Positions 8,853 to 14,135 of a DNA stretch of 14,135 nucleotides are shown in pieces. A program made the position numbers and the translations under genes. A model generated the notes under the pieces. It did not search any database. It was not told the origin of the DNA and was given only the letters and a program-made list of their open reading frames with translations. The first letter of the stretch is position 1, and every line of letters begins with the position of its first letter. Location: contig CAYRHB010000095.1 of NCBI GenBank assembly GCA_964424035.1, positions 1 to 14,135 of the forward strand, written 5' to 3'. The stretch comes from Leptolinea sp964424035. Its GTDB lineage: Bacteria > Chloroflexota > Anaerolineae > Anaerolineales > Anaerolineaceae.

Positions 8853-9014
8853 TATGATTTCAAAAAAACACAAGGTGTGGTTTATGTATCAGGTTTGTAT
8901 GATGGATGGCGTAAAGATGGGTTACCCGGCAATTTGTATAACCCGCCGGTATTCGATACTGGATTCATTGCTGGAATGACGTATAATATCGGCATACGAA
9001 TACGCATGTGTTGA
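8853..9014 (+). other. Short open frame of coding-like composition, possible gene remnant
   Basis: After a TAG at 8850-8852 one plus-strand frame stays open for 53 codons to a TGA at 9012-9014. It reads in part GLYDGWRKDGLPGNLYNPPVF and GFIAGMTYNIGIRIRMC, with ordinary codon choice and alternating beta-strand-like residues. The only upstream start is a GTG at 8877 with no ribosome site. It runs through the -10 of the thrS leader. It may be the 3' end of a lost gene, or chance. Confidence 0.2.
8982..8987 (+). promoter_or_regulatory. Probable -10 of the thrS T-box transcript
   Basis: A perfect TATAAT lies just before the T-box leader, with transcription expected to begin near 8994. The base sequence at -35 (CTGGAT, 8959-8964, 17-base spacing) is a poor match, so only the -10 is well supported. 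Confidence 0.45.
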
Positions 9015-9244
9015 CCGGGAAATGTAACCGGGTTGATTCTTACAGAGAAGGAGCCATTGCTGAAAAGCTCCCAGGATCATCCGGCGAAAAACCACCCGCG
9101 AGCTTGAACCGGAAAGGGCTATGCCTGATTATGGGAAACGGATGACTTCGTTATCAGTCACACAAGATAACCCTTTTCGGGCTAATCTGGGTGGAACCGC
9201 GTGACTATATGCTCTCGCCCCAGTTGGGACGGGAGTGTTTGTTT
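9011..9244 (+). promoter_or_regulatory. T-box leader (tRNA-Thr sensing) with intrinsic terminator, controlling thrS
   Basis: The conserved T-box GGGTGGAACCGCG is at 9189-9201. Stem I can be folded. TGTA (9023-9026) marks the S-turn strand. CCGGGTTGATTC (9028-9039) pairs with GGATCATCCGG (9074-9084), leaving one bulged T. AGAGA (9044-9048) is the AG bulge. GGAGC/GCTCC (9050-9054, 9067-9071) closes a distal loop containing GCTG (9059-9062). Opposite the S-turn, after GAAAA, stands the specifier ACC at 9091-9093, a Thr codon followed by A. TGGA (9192-9195) should pair with a tRNA end UCCA. The terminator stem is CTCTCGCCCC (9212-9221) with GGGACGGGAG (9226-9235), one C-A mismatch, then T-rich sequence. 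CTGGG (9187-9191) can instead pair with CCCAG (9219-9223) to make the antiterminator. Uncharged tRNA-Thr should therefore allow read-through into thrS. Confidence 0.93.
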
Positions 9245-9261
9245 AAATAATTGGAGGAAGA

Positions 9262-11052
9262 ATGATCGATAAAAAAGCTGAGTACGAAGCATCAAGTCTT
9301 TACCGGATTCGCCACTCTACTGCACATATCATGGCACAGGCTGTTCTGGAAATGTTCCCTGAAGGGAAAGTTGCCATCGGCCCCGCCATTGATGATGGTT
9401 TCTATTATGACTTTGACCTTCCCCGCGCCTTAACCCCGGAAGACCTTGCAAGCATTGAAAAACGTATGCGGTCGATCATCCAATCGAAAGTACCCTTTGA
9501 ACGAAAGGTGGTCAGCGCAGATGAAGCAAAACAGGTATTCAGCGATCAACCGTTCAAATTGGAATTGATCGCCGGACTGGAAGAAGGCAAGGAAGATGAG
9601 GATGGGAATCCCATCGATGAGAAACCGGAGATTTCTATTTATACACACAGTACCTTTAGCGATCTCTGCCGCGGTCCGCATGTACAGAATTCCAGTGAGA
9701 TCAATCCGCAGGCTATTAAATTGATGTCCGTGGCCGGTGCCTACTGGCGGGGTGATGAAAAACGACCCATGTTGCAACGCATCTACGGTACAGCCTGGAA
9801 TAATCCGAACGAATTGAAAGATTATATCTGGCGCTTGGAGGAAGCCAAGAAACGCGACCACCGGAAGATTGGTCATGATTTGGACCTGTTCAGCACGGTG
9901 GATGAGGTCGGCGCCGGGTTGATCCTCTGGCACCCCAAAGGCGGCAAAATCCGTAAACTGGTGGAACAATTCTGGACCGAAGAACATGAAGCCAATGACT
10001 ATGACTTTGTCTTCACCCCGCATATCGGGAAGGCCCAGCTGTGGGAAACAAGCGGACATCTGGGCTTCTATAAAGAAAACATGTACTCCCCTGTGGACAT
10101 TGAAGGGCAACAATATTTCCTGAAACCCATGAATTGTCCATTCCATATCCACATTTACAAGAGTTCTCTGCGTTCATACCGGGAATTGCCACTGCGGTAC
10201 GCAGAGGAAGGAACTGTCTACCGCTATGAACGCAGCGGTGTGATGCATGGGTTAATGCGGGTACGCGGCTTCACCCAGGATGACGCCCATCACTTCTGCC
10301 GGCCGGACCAGATGCCGGATGAGATCGATTTTGTCCTGAATTTCAGTTTACATATCCTTCGCAGTTTTGGATTCAAAGATATCCAGGCCTACTTAAGCAC
10401 AAAACCTGATAATGCCCACTCGGTGGGTGACCTTGAACAATGGGCAGCGGCTGAAAAAGCGTTGGAAGCTTCCTTGAAACGGGAAAAAGTTGAGTATCAG
10501 GTGGATGCCGGCGGTGGAGCGTTCTATGGACCGAAGATCGACCTGAAAGTAAAAGATGCCATCGGTCGTGAATGGCAGCTTTCAACGATCCAATTTGATT
10601 TCAATCTACCGGAACGTTTTGACCTGACCTATATCGGTGAAGATGGACAACCGCATCGCCCGTATATGGTACATCGGGCTCTGTTGGGCAGCCTGGAACG
10701 GTTCTTTGGTGTATTGATTGAACATTATGCCGGCGCCTTCCCGGTCTGGTTGTCGCCCATTCAGGCTACATTGATCCCCATTGCAGACCGGCATCTTGAA
10801 TACACAAAGAAAGTCGCTGCTGACTTGAAGAAAGCCGGACTGCGTGTCAATGTGGATGACCGCCCGGAGCGCATGAACGCGAAGATCCGCGATGCCCAGA
10901 ACCAGAAGATACCCTACATGCTGGTGATCGGTGATAAAGAAGTCGAGAATAACCAGGTTGCCCTCCGGCTGCGGAACAATGAGAATCCCGGCCCCATGGA
11001 CATTTCCGCCTTCATTGAGCGGGCGAAGGATGAAGTAGCGAGAAAGATATAG
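9262..11052 (+). CDS. thrS: Threonyl-tRNA synthetase, form without an N-terminal TGS domain
   Basis: Charges tRNA-Thr with threonine in the cytoplasm. The start ATG at 9262 follows GGAGGAAG (9253-9260). The 596 residues begin almost at once with the editing domain: HSTAH gives His18 and His22, and CRGPH gives Cys136 and His140, the four residues used to hydrolyse Ser-tRNA-Thr. The class II catalytic core spans about 205-495. Zinc ligands are Cys292 (MNCPFH), His343 (TQDDAHHF) and His471 (VHRALLGSLERF); motif 2 is RYERSGVMHGLMRVRGFTQDD. The anticodon-binding domain is about 497-596. The common bacterial enzyme is roughly 45-50 residues longer because of an N-terminal TGS domain, which is absent here. 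The gene is controlled by the T-box leader directly upstream and is followed by a strong hairpin. Confidence 0.97.
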   Translation: MIDKKAEYEASSLYRIRHSTAHIMAQAVLEMFPEGKVAIGPAIDDGFYYDFDLPRALTPEDLASIEKRMRSIIQSKVPFERKVVSADEAKQVFSDQPFKLELIAGLEEGKEDEDGNPIDEKPEISIYTHSTFSDLCRGPHVQNSSEINPQAIKLMSVAGAYWRGDEKRPMLQRIYGTAWNNPNELKDYIWRLEEAKKRDHRKIGHDLDLFSTVDEVGAGLILWHPKGGKIRKLVEQFWTEEHEANDYDFVFTPHIGKAQLWETSGHLGFYKENMYSPVDIEGQQYFLKPMNCPFHIHIYKSSLRSYRELPLRYAEEGTVYRYERSGVMHGLMRVRGFTQDDAHHFCRPDQMPDEIDFVLNFSLHILRSFGFKDIQAYLSTKPDNAHSVGDLEQWAAAEKALEASLKREKVEYQVDAGGGAFYGPKIDLKVKDAIGREWQLSTIQFDFNLPERFDLTYIGEDGQPHRPYMVHRALLGSLERFFGVLIEHYAGAFPVWLSPIQATLIPIADRHLEYTKKVAADLKKAGLRVNVDDRPERMNAKIRDAQNQKIPYMLVIGDKEVENNQVALRLRNNENPGPMDISAFIERAKDEVARKI

Positions 11053-11066
11053 GAGCCAATAATGAG

Positions 11067-11096
11067 TGAGGCGGATGGCATTCATCCGCCTCATTT
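11067..11096 (+). terminator. Hairpin after thrS, probable terminator
   Basis: TGAGGCGGATG (11067-11077) pairs perfectly with CATCCGCCTCA (11083-11093) around a 5-base loop, 14 bases after the thrS stop. Only three T follow directly, then GTATAA, so termination may be incomplete. Confidence 0.65.
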
Positions 11097-11103
11097 GTAT
11101 AAC
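11075..11103 (+). promoter_or_regulatory. Possible promoter of the methyltransferase gene
   Basis: TATAAC (11098-11103) lies 17 bases after ATGGCA (11075-11080), which matches four of six -35 bases. The start point would fall near 11110, only about 8 bases before the ATG at 11118. The -35 would sit inside the thrS hairpin. The ATG has no Shine-Dalgarno sequence, which fits a very short leader. The match is moderate. Confidence 0.35.
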
Positions 11104-11117
11104 TGGTTTGCGATTCC

Positions 11118-11687
11118 ATGAAAAACTCATTCGACCATTTTGATTTCCTGGCTCCCGTCTATGAGAAATTCATACATCCGCGGGAGATGAAAGAATTTTG
11201 GCAGGTCGTTGATCTGCCGGAATCAGGATACCTGCTGGATGCTGGCGGCGGTACCGGCCGTGTTTCGCAGAGCGCCGTTTCCAGTGGATGTTCGATCGTG
11301 ATATCCGACCTATCCTACCCCATGTTGCGGGAGGCAGCCGGTAAAGGGAAACTCTTTCCAGTGGCTGCCCCGGTTGAACATCTCCCCTTTTCTTCATGTT
11401 CCTTTGACCGGGTGATCATGGTGGACGCACTGCATCATGTCATTAATCAGAAACAAACCGTAGAGGAATTTTGGCGGATCATTAAACCGGGTGGTTCGAT
11501 CATTATCTTCGAACCGGATATTGAACTATTTATCGTTAAACTGCTGGCATTGGCAGAAAAACTGGCTCTGATGCGCAGCCATTTTTTGAAAGCGGATGTG
11601 ATCCTCTCATTCTTTCCATCCAAAGGGGTCGAAAAAGAAGTCTTCCGGTTTGACAATGACTTCGTCATAAAAATAAGCAAAAAGTGA
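11118..11687 (+). CDS. SAM-dependent methyltransferase, class I (Methyltransf_11-like)
   Basis: A 189-residue Rossmann-fold methyltransferase, substrate unknown. Motif I is LLDAGGGTGRVSQ (39-51), the SAM-binding glycine loop. An acidic residue at the end of strand 2 (Asp64 in VISDLS) should bind the ribose. APVEHLPFSSCSFDRVIMVDALHHV (84-108) and the post-motif IIKPGGSIIIFEPD (121-134) are typical of UbiE/COQ5-like enzymes that act on small molecules or lipids. The C-terminal region after about residue 140 is short compared with 240-residue relatives, so the substrate-binding cap may be reduced. The reading frame is intact. No Shine-Dalgarno sequence is seen before the ATG. It lies 65 bases after thrS, with the thrS hairpin between them, so it is probably not strictly co-transcribed. 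An in-frame upstream start was not found. Confidence 0.85.
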   Translation: MKNSFDHFDFLAPVYEKFIHPREMKEFWQVVDLPESGYLLDAGGGTGRVSQSAVSSGCSIVISDLSYPMLREAAGKGKLFPVAAPVEHLPFSSCSFDRVIMVDALHHVINQKQTVEEFWRIIKPGGSIIIFEPDIELFIVKLLALAEKLALMRSHFLKADVILSFFPSKGVEKEVFRFDNDFVIKISKK

Positions 11688-11725
11688 AATAGATACTTAT
11701 TTTTACTAATATTTTATGTGGGTGA

Positions 11726-11754
11726 TTTAGATAGTATTTATTCTGTACTATAAT
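11726..11754 (+). promoter_or_regulatory. Promoter of the osmC-regulator operon
   Basis: TATAAT (11749-11754) is a perfect -10, with TTTAGA (11726-11731, four of six) 17 bases upstream. Transcription should begin near 11761, leaving a leader of about 25 bases with GAAAGG before the ATG at 11786. The surrounding 11688-11785 is strikingly AT-rich. Confidence 0.65.
11731..11751 (+). promoter_or_regulatory. Candidate operator: ATAGTA-N9-TACTAT dyad in the promoter
   Basis: ATAGTA (11731-11736) and TACTAT (11746-11751) are perfect inverted half-sites, 15 bases start to start. The dyad fills the spacer and overlaps the -10. Such a position is typical for a repressor site. The XRE-cupin regulator encoded two genes downstream is the obvious candidate to bind it; that link is inference. 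Confidence 0.4.
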
Positions 11755-11785
11755 ATTGGGAACTCTAGCGTTAGAAAGGTTTGTT

Positions 11786-12220
11786 ATGGCAATTAAAAAA
11801 GTAGAACTCACCGCAACCCAAAAGGATGGTTATACCATCGAAACCAAAGCCCGCAATCATGTCTCGATTGTGGATCAACCAGCTGCTGGTGGTGGAAAAG
11901 ACCTCGGTCCCACCCCTCTCGAATATTTGTTTGTATCCCTGGCCGGCTGCATCATCACGATCGGCCATATCATGGCACGCCAGCAGAATCTGCCGATCCG
12001 TAACATCAGTGTGCGGGTGGAAGGTGACCTTGATACCGATGTATTAATGGGAAAGAGCACCGCTGTACGGGCTGGCTTCTCCGGTATTAAAGTTGTGACC
12101 AGTATTGATGGGGATATGTCCAAGGAAGAAAAGGAGAAATTCCTTCACGCCGTTGACGCCCGTTGCCCGATATCAGACAATATCTCCGCCCTTACTCCGG
12201 TGGAACTTGTTGTAGAATAA
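11786..12220 (+). CDS. OsmC/Ohr-family protein
   Basis: OsmC-family protein of 144 residues. Members are small cytoplasmic proteins, many of them thiol peroxidases that reduce organic hydroperoxides. The start ATG at 11786 has GAAAGG six bases upstream; an in-frame TTG at 11756 lies before the predicted transcription start and is rejected. Family features are GGGKDLGPTPLEYLFVSLAGC (35-55), with Glu46 and Cys55, and RCPISDNIS (126-134), with Cys127. These two cysteines correspond to the redox pair of the family. GPTPLEYLFVSLAGCI is closer to the YhfA-like/OsmC-like branch than to true Ohr, so the substrate is uncertain. It is 12 bases upstream of the HTH-cupin-NifX gene and probably shares its transcript from the promoter at 11726. 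Confidence 0.9.
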   Translation: MAIKKVELTATQKDGYTIETKARNHVSIVDQPAAGGGKDLGPTPLEYLFVSLAGCIITIGHIMARQQNLPIRNISVRVEGDLDTDVLMGKSTAVRAGFSGIKVVTSIDGDMSKEEKEKFLHAVDARCPISDNISALTPVELVVE

Positions 12221-12232
12221 TTAGTATAAATT

Positions 12233-13282
12233 ATGACCGCTGTGAACGGAAAGAAATCTAAAGAGGGAACCTCTTCGTTTTCCGCCGGAGAATTGGTTGG
12301 ACGGCGCTTGCGCGCAATTCGGTTGAACAAGGGATTTTCTCTCAAGTCGCTTTCTGAACACAGCGGTCTGAACATTAATACACTCAGTTTGATTGAAAAC
12401 GGAAAGACCTCACCATCGGTAAGTACTTTACAACAGCTTTCTATGGCGATGGCAATACCGATTTCCTACTTCTTTGATTCAGAACCTGAATTACAGCGTA
12501 TTGTGTTTACACCGGCTTTGGACCGTCCACAGGTTCGAATTGGCGGTACGTTGATGGAAAGCCTGGGAGAGAATCTGACGGACAATGCCATCCAGCCATT
12601 CCTGGTCACAATGGCACCGGGATCCGGAAGTGGTGACTGCCCCATAGTCCATACAGGATATGAATTTGTATTCTGCATGACGGGTAGTATTCAATACTGC
12701 ATCAATGAAGAGTATTACTATTTGAACGCAGGTGATAGTGTGGTTTTCCAGTCCCACCTGCCACATTGCTGGAAAAACATCGGCGAACAATCCGCTGAAA
12801 TCGTTCTGGTACTTTCACCGGCAGATAAAGATGAAGAACCGGGCGGCCGACATTTTTCAATGGATATGCAAAAACGGGAGATCAATATGAAGGTCGCAGT
12901 CATTTCCGATGATGGAAAGAACATCAGCCAGCATTTTGGCCGGGCGCCTTACTACATTGTGTTCAGTATTGAAGAAGGGAAAGTGATCAACCGGGAAACA
13001 CGTGAAAAATTGGGACACAACCAGTTAGGGGGAGGACATCACGAACAGGAAAATGCCACACAGCATGGTATGGACGCAGCCTCCCATAATAAACACACGG
13101 GAATGGCACAGGCAATATCGGACTGTGAGGCTCTTATCTGTGGTGGAATGGGAATGGGCGCGTATGAAAGTCTGAAAAGATTGAATATCAGACCTTTCGT
13201 AACAGATTGTCTTGAACCCGAAGCCGCCGTTCAGGCTTATATTGACGGAAAACTTGTTGACCACATCGAAAAACTTCATTGA
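12233..13282 (+). CDS. XRE helix-turn-helix - cupin - NifX/NifB-type FeMo-cofactor-binding fusion protein
   Basis: A 349-residue three-domain protein. Residues about 20-82 are an XRE/HTH_3 DNA-binding domain (LVGRRLRAIRLNKGFSLKSL, then LIENGKTSPSVSTLQQL). Residues about 118-196 are a cupin sensor, with His140 and Glu144 in strand motif 1 and NAGDSVVFQSHLPHCW carrying His178 in motif 2. Residues 219-349 are a dinitrogenase iron-molybdenum-cofactor domain (family of NifX, NafY and the NifB C-terminus): MKVAVISDDGKNISQHFGRAPYYIVF, then ALICGGMGMGAYESLK and the closing FVTDCLEPEAAVQAYIDGKL. A His-rich insert (261-290) has six histidines. HTH-cupin regulators usually end after the cupin, so the third domain is an addition. 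It probably regulates its own operon in response to a small ligand, metal or cofactor; the signal is unknown. No SD precedes the ATG at 12233. Confidence 0.9.
   Translation: MTAVNGKKSKEGTSSFSAGELVGRRLRAIRLNKGFSLKSLSEHSGLNINTLSLIENGKTSPSVSTLQQLSMAMAIPISYFFDSEPELQRIVFTPALDRPQVRIGGTLMESLGENLTDNAIQPFLVTMAPGSGSGDCPIVHTGYEFVFCMTGSIQYCINEEYYYLNAGDSVVFQSHLPHCWKNIGEQSAEIVLVLSPADKDEEPGGRHFSMDMQKREINMKVAVISDDGKNISQHFGRAPYYIVFSIEEGKVINRETREKLGHNQLGGGHHEQENATQHGMDAASHNKHTGMAQAISDCEALICGGMGMGAYESLKRLNIRPFVTDCLEPEAAVQAYIDGKLVDHIEKLH
12876..12889 (+). promoter_or_regulatory. Internal ribosome binding site and ATG at the NifX-like domain
   Basis: GGGAG (12876-12880) lies six bases before an in-frame ATG (12887-12889) that is exactly the first residue of the NifX-like domain (Met219). 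Starting here would yield a free 131-residue protein, the usual size of a stand-alone member of this family. The outer gene start lacks such a site. Confidence 0.45.
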
Positions 13283-13341
13283 TATTTATTGATGCTTTTA
13301 ATTGAATATTGTCCACCTGAATAGTTGACAAAATAAACCAG

Positions 13342-13369
13342 GGCTGCTGGATAAAGGCAGTCTTCTTTT
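13342..13369 (+). terminator. Probable terminator after the HTH-cupin-NifX gene
   Basis: GGCTGC (13342-13347) pairs with GCAGTC (13357-13362) with one G-T wobble around a 9-base loop, followed by TTCTTTT. It is about 60 bases after the stop codon. A perfect TTGACA at 13325-13330 lies just before it, but no good -10 is found at the right distance. Confidence 0.5.
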
Positions 13370-13395
13370 GTGGGAAAATCAACCTTATCAGTTTT

Positions 13396-13436
13396 CCGGC
13401 TTGAGGGTAAAATCACATGCCGCTTCTAGCCGGTAA
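13396..13436 (+). repeat. Inverted repeat in the leader region of the CorA gene
   Basis: TTtCCGGCT ending at 13401 and AGCCGGtAA starting at 13428 contain perfect 6-base arms CCGGCT/AGCCGG, separated by about 26 bases. If transcribed it could form a hairpin shortly before the CorA ribosome site (GGGGAGGTGA). I do not recognise it as an M-box or other known Mg2+ riboswitch. Confidence 0.35.
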
Positions 13437-13459
13437 TTCCATCTTCGGGGAGGTGACCC

Positions 13460-14135
13460 ATGATCCATATTTACAAAACCACCGAGTATGGTGTTGAACA
13501 AATTCCCGAGATCGTCAACAACTGCTGGATAAAAGTCGTTGACCCCACACCGGAAGAGATCAGCCAGTTGGAAGATAACAATATCCAACGGGAATTTATT
13601 ACCTACCCGCTGGATATTGACGAGCTTTCCCGTACAGAACGTGAGGATGATGGCACTCTGCTGATCATTGTCAGGGTACCGTTCTTTCAGGGTACAACAT
13701 CAGACATCCCCTATTCGACCATGCCATTGGGCATCATTGTTACCAGTAAATTCATCGTCACTGTTACCCGGCAGCCATTCGGACTGCTGGAAGAATTTGC
13801 CGCCGGCAAGATGCGCGGGTTTTCCACCGGTAAACGCTACCGCTTCATCCTGAGAATGCTCCTGAACGTTTCAAACAACTACCTTGTCTTCCTTCGTGAG
13901 ATCAACAAATTGACTGACCAGGTGGAAGACCGGCTTCAAACGTCGATTAAGAATAAAGAAGTCATGGAGCTGCTGAAATACCAGAAATCGCTGGTCTATT
14001 TCACACAGGGCATTAAATCCAATGAAGTGCTGATGGAGCGTTTGCAGCGTATGAAACTCTTCATCCAGTATCCCGAAGATGAGGATCTGCTGGAAGATGT
14101 GATCACAGAAAACCAGCAGGCCATCAGTATGACCG
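13460..14135 (+). CDS. CorA-family divalent-cation transporter, N-terminal part (3' end outside window)
   Basis: Magnesium/cobalt-type channel protein of the inner membrane, seen here as 225 codons to the window edge. The ATG at 13460 follows GGGGAGGTGA with good spacing. The N-terminus (MIHIYKTTEYGVEQIPEIVNNCWIKVVDPTPEEI) is the usual opening of the CorA cytoplasmic domain. It is followed by DELSRTEREDDGTLLIIVRVPF and the YSTMPLGIIVTSKFIVTV segment (about 86-103). A long helical region begins near residue 115 (FILRMLLNVSNNYLVFLREINKLTDQVEDRLQ), the stalk helix that leads to the pore. The two membrane helices and the GMN signature that defines CorA lie outside the window, so ion selectivity cannot be assessed. 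It is separated from the upstream regulator by 177 bases and probably has its own control. Confidence 0.92.
   Translation, partial: MIHIYKTTEYGVEQIPEIVNNCWIKVVDPTPEEISQLEDNNIQREFITYPLDIDELSRTEREDDGTLLIIVRVPFFQGTTSDIPYSTMPLGIIVTSKFIVTVTRQPFGLLEEFAAGKMRGFSTGKRYRFILRMLLNVSNNYLVFLREINKLTDQVEDRLQTSIKNKEVMELLKYQKSLVYFTQGIKSNEVLMERLQRMKLFIQYPEDEDLLEDVITENQQAISMT

Noticed and set aside
8786..8863. TTG start giving a 26-residue extension of E1 alpha
   Set aside because: The codon lies upstream of the extended -10 promoter at 8840-8848, while the GTG at 8785 has GGAGG nine bases before it and fits the family N-terminus.
9430..10152. 240-codon open frame on the minus strand inside thrS
   Set aside because: It is antisense to a fully conserved synthetase gene and its translation shows no recognisable domain; it is a shadow frame.
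11756..11785. TTG start extending the OsmC-like protein by 10 residues
   Set aside because: The predicted transcription start is near 11761, after that codon, and GAAAGG is placed correctly for the ATG at 11786.
12221..12232. Separate promoter for the HTH-cupin-NifX gene (TATAAA at 12225-12230)
   Set aside because: The start point would fall inside the coding sequence and there is no -35 at a suitable distance; co-transcription with osmC is simpler.
13283..13459. M-box or other known Mg2+ riboswitch upstream of the CorA gene
   Set aside because: The conserved M-box sequence blocks are not visible and the region is only 177 bases with a terminator in it.

Overview
The window looks like a chromosomal stretch of a Chloroflexota bacterium, most likely class Anaerolineae. 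This is inferred from a lipoprotein with a Pro/Thr-rich 'PTPTPLP' linker after the lipobox, a leaderless-looking promoter, and the overall flavour of the proteins at moderate GC. No rRNA or other strong taxonomic marker is present, so the assignment is tentative. I see no phage, IS element, CRISPR array or tRNA.

Layout. (1) 1-1878, minus: 5' part of a PAS-PAS-PAS-GAF-GGDEF sensor, cut by the window edge just before its GG(D/E)EF motif. (2) 2046-4469, plus: a lipoprotein lytic transglycosylase with a TPR-like body and a C-terminal SLT domain. A near-consensus promoter places its transcription start on the A of the ATG. (3) 4652-5494, plus: an unrecognised 280-residue protein. It converges on a pyruvate dehydrogenase operon and shares a bidirectional terminator with it. 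(4) 8785-5553, minus: E1 alpha, E1 beta and E2 in one tight operon from an extended -10 promoter. No E3 gene is in view. (5) 8994-11052, plus: a T-box leader with a Thr (ACC) specifier, then threonyl-tRNA synthetase lacking the usual N-terminal TGS domain. (6) 11118-11687: a small SAM-dependent methyltransferase. (7) 11786-13282: an OsmC-family protein and an unusual fusion of an XRE helix-turn-helix, a cupin and a NifX/NifB-type FeMo-cofactor-binding domain. They form a likely operon whose promoter carries a dyad that could be the regulator's operator. (8) 13460-14135: N-terminal part of a CorA-type divalent-cation transporter, cut by the window edge.

How they work together. E1 alpha, E1 beta and E2 make the first two enzymes of pyruvate (or related 2-oxoacid) dehydrogenase. 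The T-box couples thrS transcription to uncharged tRNA-Thr. The OsmC plus HTH-cupin-NifX pair is the least ordinary part: the regulator gene also has a well-placed internal ribosome binding site and ATG, so it could yield both a DNA-binding sensor and a free metal-cofactor-binding protein. The other genes look like independent housekeeping or signalling units.
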